From positions 1 through 14,601 of the forward strand of contig CALRGL010000017.1 in assembly GCA_943357275.1 (NCBI GenBank): a stretch of DNA of 14,601 nt. Reading direction: 5' to 3'. Source of the stretch: Candidatus Uhrbacteria bacterium RIFOXYB12_FULL_58_10 (lineage in GTDB: Bacteria > Patescibacteriota > Patescibacteriia > UBA9934 > GWF2-40-263). Position numbers and translations under genes: made by a program. This document shows, piece by piece, positions 5,475 through 13,160 of the stretch. Within the stretch, counting starts at the first letter, position 1. Each line of letters begins with the position of its first letter. The notes under the pieces were generated by a model. That model was not told the DNA's origin, searched no databases, and was given only the letters and a program-made list of their open reading frames with translations.

Positions 5475-6735
5475 TCGCATTTACATTCACATAGACATGA
5501 ACAGCTATTTTGCTTCCGTGGAACAGCAAGCAAACCCTTTTCTTCGTGGTAAAGCAATTGCCATTACAGGTAAACGTGAAGACGATCAGGAACAAACACG
5601 TTCCATTGTAACCACTGCCTCCATTGAAGCAAAAATGCTGGGTGTGAAAACAGCCATGTCTACATGGGAAGCAAAACGCCTTTGTCCGTCCCTTATTCTG
5701 TATCCAGGTGATCCAGAAAAATACGCAGACATTACACGTCGATTCAATGCTATCTTTCAAGAATTTACGCACAAGGTTGATGAGTTCAGTGTTGATGAAA
5801 GTTTTCTAGATGTCACAGAAGAGGCAGGAGATTACCTTGGGGCAACCTTTATTGCACAAGCAATTCGTACACGACTCAAAGAAGAATGCGGAGAACGTAT
5901 CACGGCTTCCATCGGTATTGGTCCAAACAAACTCATGGCCAAACTCATTGGAGAAAGCGTGAAACCAAATGGACTCACGGTTATTTATCCTCACGAACTT
6001 CTTGCATTCATCGACACGTGCAAGTTAGAAGATCTCTGTGGAATCGGTCCACGAATGAGTGAGCGATTAAGAGAACTTGGACTCTTCACCTTTAAACAGA
6101 TTCGTGAGTGTGATCTAAAACGACTTCAAAAAGAATTTAACTCTTATGGAACTTGGCTTTATGAATCTGCACACGGTCGAGAAAACACAACTATTCATTC
6201 CTCTGTACAAAACAGCTCATTCACCTCAAACCACAATTTCCAAACCTATGAACAACCAAAATCTGTCGGTCACTCCTATACCCTTCCACACGATACGCAT
6301 GACCCTCTTGAAATCAAACGCTACCTACTTACCCTTTCCGACAAAGTTGCCTGGCGATTACGACGAGACGGACTTTTGGCTCGACGAGTAAAAGCATTTG
6401 TCCGATACGGAGATTTCTCAGGTGTAGAACAACAACGTCTTTTTCAAGAACCAACAGCTGACGGATACAATTTATTTCAAAACGCATGGATGATCTTGAA
6501 ACGTCTTTATAATCCAGAGCAAGCCGTTCGCCTTGTTGGAATCAGTGTTTCAGAATTGTCTTGTGGTCCTGGACAATCGTCGCTGTTCAAAAAAGAACAA
6601 AAAATGTCTTCCGTTCTTTCTGCTCTTGATCAAATTCAGTATCGCTATGGAGAGCAAGGTTGGACAAGAGCTGTTTTGCTGAACACAAAACTAAAAAGCC
6701 GATCAAGCGGCTTTCATTTTGACCACGAACTCTAA
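5467..6735 (+). CDS. dinB: Y-family translesion DNA polymerase (DNA polymerase IV-like)
   Basis: 422 residues from ATG 5467. An upstream in-frame ATG at 5437 only adds ten low-complexity residues that overlap the preceding gene. Catalytic carboxylates are Asp10 (YIHIDMNSYFASVE) and Asp110-Glu111 (FSVDESFLD); the steric-gate position is Phe15. ASIGIGPNKLMAKLIGES (147-164) is the typical Y-family palm signature, and a helix-hairpin-helix CGIGPRMSERL follows at about 191-201. After the little-finger domain comes a beta-clamp binding motif, QSSLF (370-374). It copies damaged DNA at low fidelity. At 422 residues it is longer than E. coli Pol IV (351). It is coupled to the DUF6504-like gene and lies downstream of lexA, but no LexA-type repeat is visible directly before this pair. 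The 3' end contains a terminator hairpin. Confidence 0.93.
   Translation: MDNRIYIHIDMNSYFASVEQQANPFLRGKAIAITGKREDDQEQTRSIVTTASIEAKMLGVKTAMSTWEAKRLCPSLILYPGDPEKYADITRRFNAIFQEFTHKVDEFSVDESFLDVTEEAGDYLGATFIAQAIRTRLKEECGERITASIGIGPNKLMAKLIGESVKPNGLTVIYPHELLAFIDTCKLEDLCGIGPRMSERLRELGLFTFKQIRECDLKRLQKEFNSYGTWLYESAHGRENTTIHSSVQNSSFTSNHNFQTYEQPKSVGHSYTLPHDTHDPLEIKRYLLTLSDKVAWRLRRDGLLARRVKAFVRYGDFSGVEQQRLFQEPTADGYNLFQNAWMILKRLYNPEQAVRLVGISVSELSCGPGQSSLFKKEQKMSSVLSALDQIQYRYGEQGWTRAVLLNTKLKSRSSGFHFDHEL
6693..6720. terminator. Bidirectional intrinsic terminator inside the 3' end of dinB
   Basis: AAAGCCG (6695-6701) and CGGCTTT (6708-6714) form a perfect 7-bp stem around a 6-base loop. On the minus strand the stem runs into CGGCTTTTTAG, a good terminator for the operon ending at 6739. 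On the plus strand it is followed by CATTTT. It lies within the last codons of the polymerase gene because the convergent genes are only three bases apart. Confidence 0.7.
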
Positions 6736-6738
6736 CAA

Positions 6739-7299
6739 CTACATTCCAAATTCTCCACTCGCAATTTTCGTTTCTGGATCTTTGGTTCCTCCGTACTGTT
6801 GTTTGGTAATAACAATTTGACTATAGGTTGAGTAGTCTTCCATTTTGTCTGCTGCTTGCCAAGTAAAGATAAAACTTCCTTCTTCATCCGTTGTCATCTC
6901 GCCCAAAGAAATAAAATCATAGGGAATCGGACGTACCAACCAAACATTATAGTAAGACAAAACTCGATCAATTTCGGGTAAGATTAGTTTTGCTTCCAAA
7001 TAATAGGCATCATCTTTTTTTCCGCGCTTTATTGTTCCCACAGTCTCTTGAGAACTCAAAGATCGAATAACAGCATTTTCTGATGTTGTATCAATGGCGC
7101 CAGAGAGAAGAGCTTGATTAATGGGATCAGGAGTCATGATGTTAGCGATCGATTCAATTCGATCGTTTGGTTCCGTGTTTGGTTTACGAAACCAATAGAC
7201 AGAGAACGCGAAAACAAAAAATAAAACCAAAACAACAAGTCCTGTTCCAACCTTTGTACTTATGCCTGTTCCCTGTTTTTTCTTTGTTAGAAGTGACAC
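6739..7299 (-). CDS. Membrane-anchored protein with anti-sigma-K-like (RskA-like) C-terminal domain
   Basis: 186 residues. A short basic N-terminus is followed by a membrane helix at about 18-37 (GTGLVVLVLFFVFAFSVYWF), then a linker and a C-terminal domain. The domain carries the spaced pattern YYNVWLV, a Gly-rich turn with DEEGSFIFTW, YSQIVIT, GGTKDP and SGEF. This resembles the extracytoplasmic domain of RskA-type anti-sigma factors, but no cytoplasmic sigma-binding domain is present, so a regulatory function should not be assumed. The start is GTG at 7299, five bases after the malic enzyme stop, with no Shine-Dalgarno and probable coupling. It is last in the helicase/malic-enzyme operon and ends at the shared terminator in dinB. 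The family match is by eye and moderate. Confidence 0.75.
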   Translation of the reverse strand: MSLLTKKKQGTGISTKVGTGLVVLVLFFVFAFSVYWFRKPNTEPNDRIESIANIMTPDPINQALLSGAIDTTSENAVIRSLSSQETVGTIKRGKKDDAYYLEAKLILPEIDRVLSYYNVWLVRPIPYDFISLGEMTTDEEGSFIFTWQAADKMEDYSTYSQIVITKQQYGGTKDPETKIASGEFGM

Positions 7300-7304
7300 A
7301 TTTT

Positions 7305-8441
7305 TTATGCATTCATCACCGCTTTTGCAACAGCATCAGCAACACCCGGATCAAATGGTGATGGGATAATCTTGTCTGCTGTTGGATGTTCAACCAACTC
7401 TGCAAGTGCACGCGCAGCAACAATTCTCATTGCAGGAGTTATTTTTTTTCGAGCCATCATTGCCCCTTTGAAAATTCCAGGAAAGGCAAGGACGTTATTC
7501 ACTTGGTTTGGGTAGTCACTACGCCCAGTTGCAACAACCAAAGCCCCAGCTTCCTTCGCCTCTTCAGGCATGATCTCTGGAACAGGATTTGCAAGAGCAA
7601 AAAGAATCGAACCAGCATTCATAGAACGCACCATCTCTTGTGTAACCAAGCCTGGTTTACTCACTCCTACAAATACATCAGCATGAACGAGCGCTTCTGC
7701 AAGAGATCCTGTTCTTCCCTCAGGGTTAATTCGCTTTGCGTAGGCATCTTTGTATTCATTCATTCCTTCGCGTCCAAGTGCAATGATTCCAACAGAGTCT
7801 AAAATCAACATCTTTTTTACACCCGCTTCCAATAAAAGCGAGGCAATACCAAGTCCACCTGCACCAGATCCAGAAAGCACGACTGTGATCTCTTCCATAG
7901 TCTTTCCAACAACCTTCAGTGCGTTTATGAGTCCAGCCAAAACAACAACAGCTGTTCCATGCTGATCATCATGCATCACAGGAATAGACAACTCCTCAAC
8001 CAGTCTTCGTTCAATTTCAAAACATCTTGGTGCAGAAATGTCTTCTAAATTGATTCCACCAAATCCAGGAGCAATGCGTTTCACTGTTTCAATAATTTCC
8101 TCAGTATCTTTTGTCGCAAGACAAATTGGAAAGGCATCCAAATTTCCAAAACGCTTAAACAATGCCGCTTTTCCTTCCATGACTGGCAGCGCTGCTTCAG
8201 GACCAATATCTCCAAGTCCCAAAACAGCTGTTCCATCTGTCACAACAGCAACACAACGTCCTTTCATTGTCAGTTCAAAGGCTTCTTCAGGATTTGTCGC
8301 GATTCTTCGACAAGGTTCTGCAACACCAGGCGTATAAGCAATGGCCAAATCTTCAATAGATTCAATTGGAAACAAAGATTCAACGGAAAGTTTTCCCTTT
8401 TTTGCACGATGTTCTTCAACTGATTTTTCAAAGTAATTCAT
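7305..8441 (-). CDS. NAD(P)-dependent malic enzyme, short bacterial form
   Basis: 378 residues. Oxidatively decarboxylates malate to pyruvate and CO2, yielding NAD(P)H in the cytoplasm. The N-terminal catalytic domain has the Tyr of YTPGVA (36), the Lys of MEGKAALFK (90), NLEDIS (131-136, metal-binding Glu and Asp) and HDDQHGTA (157-164). The Rossmann domain follows, with VLSGSGAGGLGIA at 188-200 and an acidic residue (Asp215) at the end of the second strand, which favours NAD over NADP. ANPVPEI is also present. This is the single-domain short form; the phosphotransacetylase-like C-terminal extension of MaeB is absent. Its ATG overlaps the helicase stop (ATGA), so the two genes are coupled although their roles are unrelated. 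In an organism with little central metabolism it may supply pyruvate or reducing power. Confidence 0.94.
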   Translation of the reverse strand: MNYFEKSVEEHRAKKGKLSVESLFPIESIEDLAIAYTPGVAEPCRRIATNPEEAFELTMKGRCVAVVTDGTAVLGLGDIGPEAALPVMEGKAALFKRFGNLDAFPICLATKDTEEIIETVKRIAPGFGGINLEDISAPRCFEIERRLVEELSIPVMHDDQHGTAVVVLAGLINALKVVGKTMEEITVVLSGSGAGGLGIASLLLEAGVKKMLILDSVGIIALGREGMNEYKDAYAKRINPEGRTGSLAEALVHADVFVGVSKPGLVTQEMVRSMNAGSILFALANPVPEIMPEEAKEAGALVVATGRSDYPNQVNNVLAFPGIFKGAMMARKKITPAMRIVAARALAELVEHPTADKIIPSPFDPGVADAVAKAVMNA

Positions 8442-10525
8442 AAATCGTTTACATCTCTTAAGAAACTCATTTTTGCAATCGATCCACGATCAACAGGTTC
8501 TCCCAAGTCATCCAGAACAATGATCGGTTCATCCTCCTGTGTAAATCTTGAAATAGGTGGACGACTTACTGTTCCTTTTAATTTTACCATTTCACACAGT
8601 GCCGTTGGCAACTCTTCCAAAAACATCGACGGCTGACAAACAGCGAGCGTGTCATAACCGGACGTGATGGGATAGGTATAGATTAATCGTTTTCTTGCTC
8701 GTGTTGTTGCAACATAAAACAATCGTCGTTCTTCCTCAATTCCACCTTCTTCATCTAATGCTCGAAGATTTGGAAACTTATCATCAACCAAGTGCATGAC
8801 AAAAACCGTGTCCCATTCTAATCCTTTGGCCTGGTGAATCGTTGAAAGAACAATCTTTTCTTCCTGATATCCTGACCCATCTTCTTTGAGATTTCCATAA
8901 TCTGATGTTAAGGAAACTTCATCTAAAAATGTTTTTAGCTCTGTGTATCCTTCGGCAAACAAAGCAAACTGTTCAAGATCTTCAAGCCGATCCATAAAAT
9001 CTGGATATTCGGCTTCCAAATAATCTCGATACTCTCCTGCTGTGACACTTCGAATTAAATCTGCTGGCAACGACTCGATTGCTAATTTTTGTAACGTTTT
9101 TACAAGCGACATCCATCCAGCACCTGCCCGTTTTCCAACCTGAATATCACTCATAAGCACCTGATCCAATGTCTCTGCGTACTGAATTTGAGCAATAAGT
9201 TTTTGTGCCGTTGTCAGTCCAATCCCTGGCTGAAGTCCCATCACACGCATCCAAGCCATTTCATCTCGTGGATTTTGTTTGACTCGCAAAAAGGAAATAA
9301 CATCTTTTACGTGTGCACGTTCAAAAAACTTCATACCGCCACGGTACTCATAAGGAATGTCCCGTCGCATAAGTTCGAATTCTAATGCTTGCGAATGAAA
9401 CGCCGCTCGAAATAAAACAGCTATTTCCTTGAGTGGAGTTCCCTCCTCACGCAAAACCAAAATCTGCTGGGCAATATACTGTGCTTCTTGGCTCGCATTC
9501 GAAGACGGAACAATGTTTGGCAATTCACTAGAAGGTCGAATGGCTTTCAGTTCTTTTTTGAATTGGTCCACGTTGTTTGCAATGGAAGCATTCGCAACAT
9601 TCAAAATCTCCGGTGTTGATCGATAGTTTGTCACGAGACGAAACGTCTTTGCTCCAGGAAAGATCAGTGGAAAATCTAAAATATTTTTGATCTGCGCGGC
9701 ACGAAACGAATAAATCGACTGTGCATCATCTCCCACAACCAAGACATTTTCATGAACACGACTCAGTTCTCGGACGATCTGTGCTTGCACAACGTTTGTG
9801 TCCTGATACTCATCAACTAACACATACTGAAACTGTTCACTCAATCGATCACGAAGAACAGGATTTGAAAACAAGACATCTCGCAAACGAACTAACAGAT
9901 CATCAAAATCCATTGCATCTGATTGACGTTTATGATGTTCATAAAGTTCGCCAATGCGTTCGATGGTTGGAATCAATTCAAAGAAATTTGAAAAACGTTC
10001 TTCAACCACCTTCCGCAGACTGTCGGATGAGTTACGTGCGTAACTAATCATCGCAAGCAATTTTGCTGGTGAAGGAAAACGTCGAGCTGTTGAATCAATT
10101 TGTAATTCTTTTACACAAACCTTGACCATCGACCGACTATCTTCAGAATCTAAGATAGTAAAGTTTGGAGAAAATCCAAGATCATGCGCATAAGTGTGCA
10201 AAATACGATTAGCAATCGAGTGAAACGTTCCTCCCCAAAGTCCTTTTGGATAATACCCAAGCAAAGACTCTACTCGCTCCAACATCTCTTTTGCTGCCTT
10301 GTTCGTAAACGTCACTAACAAGATATTCTCTGGTGAAACCCCTTGTTCAATCAAATAAGCCACCCGATAAGTAATCGTTCGAGTCTTTCCTGATCCTGCC
10401 CCAGCAAGTACCAAGGTCGGTCCATCCCCACCAAAAACAACCGCTAATTGTTCTGCATTAAGCTCCTTTTCATACTCAATCTTCAATTTTCGCCCTGGAT
10501 CTGCCTGTAAAACAAATTCTTTCAT
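8438..10525 (-). CDS. uvrD: UvrD/PcrA-type superfamily 1 DNA helicase
   Basis: 695 residues. ATP-driven 3'-5' helicase used in nucleotide excision and mismatch repair and in clearing recombinases. Motifs in order are the Q motif with Gln26 (LNAEQLAVV), Walker A AGAGSGKT (41-48), Ia LLVTFTNKAAKEM, II VDEYQDTN (237-244), III GDDAQSIYSFRAA (265-277), IV TNYRSTPEI (299-307), V STIHQAKGLEWDTVFVMHL, and VI EERRLFYVATTRARKRL. The UvrD and PcrA subfamilies cannot be told apart here. The residues after motif VI are shorter than in E. coli UvrD. The start at 10525 has an extended -10 (TGCTAGAAT) only nine bases upstream and no Shine-Dalgarno. It is first in an operon with malic enzyme. No LexA-type repeat is visible in front of it. 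Confidence 0.96.
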   Translation of the reverse strand: MKEFVLQADPGRKLKIEYEKELNAEQLAVVFGGDGPTLVLAGAGSGKTRTITYRVAYLIEQGVSPENILLVTFTNKAAKEMLERVESLLGYYPKGLWGGTFHSIANRILHTYAHDLGFSPNFTILDSEDSRSMVKVCVKELQIDSTARRFPSPAKLLAMISYARNSSDSLRKVVEERFSNFFELIPTIERIGELYEHHKRQSDAMDFDDLLVRLRDVLFSNPVLRDRLSEQFQYVLVDEYQDTNVVQAQIVRELSRVHENVLVVGDDAQSIYSFRAAQIKNILDFPLIFPGAKTFRLVTNYRSTPEILNVANASIANNVDQFKKELKAIRPSSELPNIVPSSNASQEAQYIAQQILVLREEGTPLKEIAVLFRAAFHSQALEFELMRRDIPYEYRGGMKFFERAHVKDVISFLRVKQNPRDEMAWMRVMGLQPGIGLTTAQKLIAQIQYAETLDQVLMSDIQVGKRAGAGWMSLVKTLQKLAIESLPADLIRSVTAGEYRDYLEAEYPDFMDRLEDLEQFALFAEGYTELKTFLDEVSLTSDYGNLKEDGSGYQEEKIVLSTIHQAKGLEWDTVFVMHLVDDKFPNLRALDEEGGIEEERRLFYVATTRARKRLIYTYPITSGYDTLAVCQPSMFLEELPTALCEMVKLKGTVSRPPISRFTQEDEPIIVLDDLGEPVDRGSIAKMSFLRDVNDL

Positions 10526-10534
10526 AGTGACGGT

Positions 10535-10543
10535 ATTCTAGCA
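10535..10543 (-). promoter_or_regulatory. Extended -10 promoter of the helicase operon
   Basis: On the minus strand TGC plus TAGAAT (hexamer at 10535-10540) forms an extended -10, the same hexamer as in the lexA promoter. No good -35 sits 16-18 bases upstream. The hexamer ends nine bases before the helicase ATG, again predicting a leaderless or nearly leaderless message. Confidence 0.5.
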
Positions 10544-10572
10544 CAAAGAAACTTACTTATAATCAAACAAAA

Positions 10573-11373
10573 TTAGTTAGTTCGAACAGCCTCCATAAAT
10601 CGCTTCACTCGATCCAAGTCATAACGCACATCTTCGCCCACAATATTCGGACCATCTTGTTTTTGAACACTCTGCTCTTTAAACGCACTTCCAACAATAC
10701 ATGCATCAATAAACGGTAGAAAACTTTGAATGTTTTCTGGTGTCATGCCACTTCCGATATAGATCTTTGTCTGAGGTTCTGCGTCTCTTGCTTCTTGAAC
10801 CATTGCGACTGTCGGTGGATCTCCTGTCCACGATCCTGTGATAATCACTCCATCAGCTCCTTTGATAACCGCTTCCTTCACAGATTCAGAAAGCAATCGT
10901 GGATGAAGCATCCGTGCGTGTTTGACTTGAACGTCGGCAATGACTTGCACCTGCTCTGCCCCCAAATCCTTCCGTACTTGCATCACACGCTCTGGTTCAG
11001 CTTCAAACGTTCCGTAAACAGTTTCCACGGAATCGACAAATACGGGAACACGTACTAAGACACCACCAAGTTCCTGGCACAATCGAAATCCAAGCGGATA
11101 GTCATTCCACAGTGGACTGACACCCCATGGAACAGAAAGGGACGGAACCAATGTTCGAACGAGTTCTTCAAAATGTGCCGATTGTTTTGCTGGCAGGAAC
11201 GCAAACTTTGGATTATCGAAATTATTTTCAAAGATAATACCATCGACCCCTCCTAGGAGGAGAACTTCTAAATCTGCCTTGGCTCGTTCAAGCACAAGGT
11301 CTTTGTTTGAAAAATGCGGATCTCCTTCAAGCGGAGAAAAATGGATCATGCCAAATACCGTAATCATAGACAT
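10573..11373 (-). CDS. BtpA/SgcQ-family TIM-barrel protein
   Basis: 266 residues. FGMIHFSPLEGDP (7-19) and LLGGVDGIIFENNFDNP (39-55) are the hallmark N-terminal strands of the BtpA family. Later barrel strands are VIADVQVKHA, GADGVIITGSWTGDPP, IYIGSGMTPENI and ACIVGSAFK. The last three resemble phosphate-binding ends of TIM barrels, so a phosphorylated ligand is likely. BtpA is linked to photosystem I accumulation in cyanobacteria and SgcQ lies in a sugar operon in E. coli; neither role fits this organism, and the reaction is unknown. The ATG at 11373 is preceded by TATAAT eight bases upstream and no Shine-Dalgarno; a second in-frame ATG is two codons in. It stands alone between the trpD terminator and the helicase promoter, 47 bases from the latter gene. 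Confidence 0.9.
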   Translation of the reverse strand: MSMITVFGMIHFSPLEGDPHFSNKDLVLERAKADLEVLLLGGVDGIIFENNFDNPKFAFLPAKQSAHFEELVRTLVPSLSVPWGVSPLWNDYPLGFRLCQELGGVLVRVPVFVDSVETVYGTFEAEPERVMQVRKDLGAEQVQVIADVQVKHARMLHPRLLSESVKEAVIKGADGVIITGSWTGDPPTVAMVQEARDAEPQTKIYIGSGMTPENIQSFLPFIDACIVGSAFKEQSVQKQDGPNIVGEDVRYDLDRVKRFMEAVRTN

Positions 11374-11381
11374 ATGGTTGG

Positions 11382-11410
11382 ATTATAGAAAGAAAAAGAC
11401 GGGTTTGGAA
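11382..11410 (-). promoter_or_regulatory. Promoter of the BtpA-family gene
   Basis: A perfect -10 TATAAT (11382-11387 on the minus strand) lies eight bases before ATG. A TTCCAA 17 bases further upstream (11405-11410) is a poor -35 and falls in the loop of the trpD terminator. Terminator and promoter therefore overlap, and the message would be leaderless or nearly so. Confidence 0.55.
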
Positions 11411-11418
11411 GACCCGTC
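11391..11418 (-). terminator. Intrinsic terminator of trpD-like gene
   Basis: On the minus strand GACGGGT (11418-11412) pairs perfectly with ACCCGTC (11404-11398) around a 7-base loop and is followed at once by TTTTTC. It begins eight bases after the stop codon of the TrpD-like gene. Confidence 0.88.
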
Positions 11419-11426
11419 AAGACCCA

Positions 11427-12788
11427 CTAAGGGGCAACAAGCGAACGTGAATGAGTGATGAGTCCTTGCAGGTACGTCTCGACGTCTCCACTTTTGATCG
11501 CGGTGTAGCAACGATCGAAAGCGGAACTGAGCGCATCTTGATCAGGACCACGACTCTCTGAGACCGGATCATCTTCGAGGGATTCGATCAGGTACAAAGA
11601 GAAGGCAGCATTCATGGCCAGATACTCAGGAATCTGATTTCCCGATTCCTGACCACGCAGTGCCTTCCAATTCTGATCCATGATTTCGTCTACTTCGTTA
11701 CGAATGAAAACGGATCGAGGATTCTGAAAAACCACACCGAACATTTCGGGAGTGATCTCGTGGGTTCCAACAAACTTTCCGTTACGAAGGATGGATACCA
11801 CCGAAGCATAAGGCGATAGTTCGTCCAGAACGACCGCTTCACGCACACGCTCAAAAAAACGAATCTCTCCACTTCCAAGATCACGATCCAGACCACAGAC
11901 AGCCGCAGCATGTCGCAGATTGATCAAACCCTTCTCACGAAGAATCTCATACGCCCGTACTACAACGTCCGGATGGAGCTTTTCGCTCACACCAACAATC
12001 TTGTCGAGTCGTGTGTGAACAGGATCTATCGGAGGTGTCATCGGACCCACCACATGATTCACTGTCTCACGACGAGGTGGTGCATGCGAAAGATCGTGAA
12101 CCGTTTTCCACGCATGTGCACAGGTGAAGTGAAATCCAGTTTGAGCAAGAGCATCTTGTGCACTCACGCTCGGCGTATCCACTACCATCCCAAGTCGCTC
12201 GATCGCATCCGTAGAACCCACAGACGACGTGTTCGAGTAGGACCCATGCTTGGCAGTTTTGTATCCGAGCGAGGCGATAACCAACGTCGAAAGTGTCGAT
12301 CCGTTGATCGTCTTGCGATAAGAGGTCTCGCCATTAAAATGCAGTCCTCGGTCGCCTCCCATTCCGCAGTTCTCGAAAATGGTCGGACCGTAATCGGGAT
12401 AACGCACCACGTCGAGCATGGTCGCAGCCACCATTCCAGCCACTTCCGCCGGAGTCAAATGCCCCCAAGCTTCTTTGACAGCCAGGCAAGAAAGCATTTC
12501 ACGACCAGCCATGAGATTGCCGGGGTTGCCGAAGTCTTCCATGCCTGTGAAATACTGCTTGGCAAGCCATCCATTGGATACACGAAGCGCATAACACATG
12601 GCCGCAAAGGCTTCAGAGAACGAGAGATGACCAGAGAGCATACGCTTGGTCAGATCACCATATCGAAACTGAGTGAGCCGATCGAGTTCTTCCTGTTGAG
12701 CAGGAAGTGGTTTGCGCGGAGAAAATAATGTCTCACGCATGCGGATTTTCCCGTCATAGGAAGGTGGTAGAGGAACGTTTGAGAACAT
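11427..12788 (-). CDS. trpD: Anthranilate phosphoribosyltransferase-like protein (TrpD family)
   Basis: 453 residues, against about 340 for usual TrpD. TrpD transfers phosphoribose from PRPP to anthranilate in tryptophan synthesis. The N-terminal 130 residues are helical and extended (SGHLSFSEAFAAM resembles the TrpD N-domain). Next come NCGMGGD (140-146; GTGGD loop), INGSTLST (161-168; NIST), KHGSYSNTSSVGSTD (180-194; KHGNRxxSSxxGSSD), VVGPMTPP (246-253) and LDELSPYASVVSIL (321-334; metal-binding Asp-Glu). NAAFSLYL (393-400) and AIKSGD complete the C-terminal pattern. The anthranilate-contacting Arg cannot be placed with certainty. The start has GGAGGT eight bases upstream. It is preceded by a Trp-type T-box, which supports a tryptophan-related role, and followed by its own terminator. 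GC is higher than in neighbours: 31 of 60 in two sampled lines, against 24 of 60 in the helicase and malic enzyme genes. No other trp gene is in the window. Confidence 0.85.
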   Translation of the reverse strand: MFSNVPLPPSYDGKIRMRETLFSPRKPLPAQQEELDRLTQFRYGDLTKRMLSGHLSFSEAFAAMCYALRVSNGWLAKQYFTGMEDFGNPGNLMAGREMLSCLAVKEAWGHLTPAEVAGMVAATMLDVVRYPDYGPTIFENCGMGGDRGLHFNGETSYRKTINGSTLSTLVIASLGYKTAKHGSYSNTSSVGSTDAIERLGMVVDTPSVSAQDALAQTGFHFTCAHAWKTVHDLSHAPPRRETVNHVVGPMTPPIDPVHTRLDKIVGVSEKLHPDVVVRAYEILREKGLINLRHAAAVCGLDRDLGSGEIRFFERVREAVVLDELSPYASVVSILRNGKFVGTHEITPEMFGVVFQNPRSVFIRNEVDEIMDQNWKALRGQESGNQIPEYLAMNAAFSLYLIESLEDDPVSESRGPDQDALSSAFDRCYTAIKSGDVETYLQGLITHSRSLVAP

Positions 12789-12832
12789 GAGTCTTACCTC
12801 CGTGATTGTCGAAAAGAACAGACAGGGATCTC

Positions 12833-13110
12833 AAAACAAAAATCCCCTCCTGGCAAGTCATGATTACTCATCACTCGCGAGGACGGGATTTTCCGTGGTG
12901 CCACCTCGATTTCTCTGTAAAAACAGAGCTTTTACGCACTCAATAGAAATGCGTTTGTCCATGATTACGGGGACAGCCGGAAACCCACCTAAAAGCAGGT
13001 TCCATCTCATCGAGTCCAATTTCGTACCAGACTATCACAGGGCTCTCACTGTCCCCTGCTCGCTTTTGAGGAAATCTTGGTAGTACTCCTTCTCGATTCA
13101 ACGATGTTGT
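12833..13110 (-). promoter_or_regulatory. T-box riboswitch, predicted tRNA-Trp sensor
   Basis: All parts are on the minus strand. Stem I base is ATCGAG (13097-13092) with CTCGAT (13014-13009). The specifier loop has AGUA (13087-13084) opposite GAA (13023-13021), closed above by TACCA (13082-13078) with TGGTA (13029-13025). The apex has CAGGG (13058-13054) with CCCTG (13042-13038) enclosing a GACAGTGAGAG-type T-loop. The candidate specifier is UGG at 13018-13016, followed by A. Stem III is CTCTGT (12928-12923) with ACAGAG (12918-12913). The T-box AGGUGGCACCACGG spans 12906-12893, with bulge UGGC at 12903-12900. The antiterminator pairs CGAGG (12908-12904) with CCTCG (12882-12878). The competing terminator pairs AAAATCCC (12892-12885) and TCCT (12883-12880) with AGGA (12851-12848) and GGGATTTT (12846-12839), followed by TTGTTTT. 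Uncharged tRNA should stabilise the antiterminator and switch on the TrpD-like gene. Confidence 0.93.
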
Positions 13111-13131
13111 TGATGTGAATGAACTAATAAG

Positions 13132-13160
13132 AACGTATCAAGGATGAAACAAGCTGTCAA
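13132..13160 (-). promoter_or_regulatory. Promoter of the T-box/trpD transcript
   Basis: A perfect -35 TTGACA (13155-13160 on the minus strand) overlaps the stop codon of the PfkB gene. After a 17-base spacer comes -10 TACGTT (13132-13137), preceded by TGA as an extended -10. The predicted start is near 13125, about 28 bases before Stem I. Confidence 0.72.

Noticed and set aside
5591..5604. GAAC and GTTC inverted motif inside dinB as an operator
   Set aside because: It is within coding sequence, the spacing does not match known LexA boxes, and no promoter lies nearby.
11910..12728. 272-codon plus-strand ORF
   Set aside because: It is antisense to the TrpD-like gene, whose motifs are clear; the His/Arg-rich product is a frame shadow.
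12787..13083. 98-codon plus-strand ORF opposite the T-box
   Set aside because: It lies antisense to the structured T-box leader, which accounts for the sequence; the product resembles nothing.
13121..13134. GTTC-N6-GTTC near the T-box promoter as a LexA box
   Set aside because: The spacing is six rather than seven bases, and there is no second inverted copy as in front of lexA.
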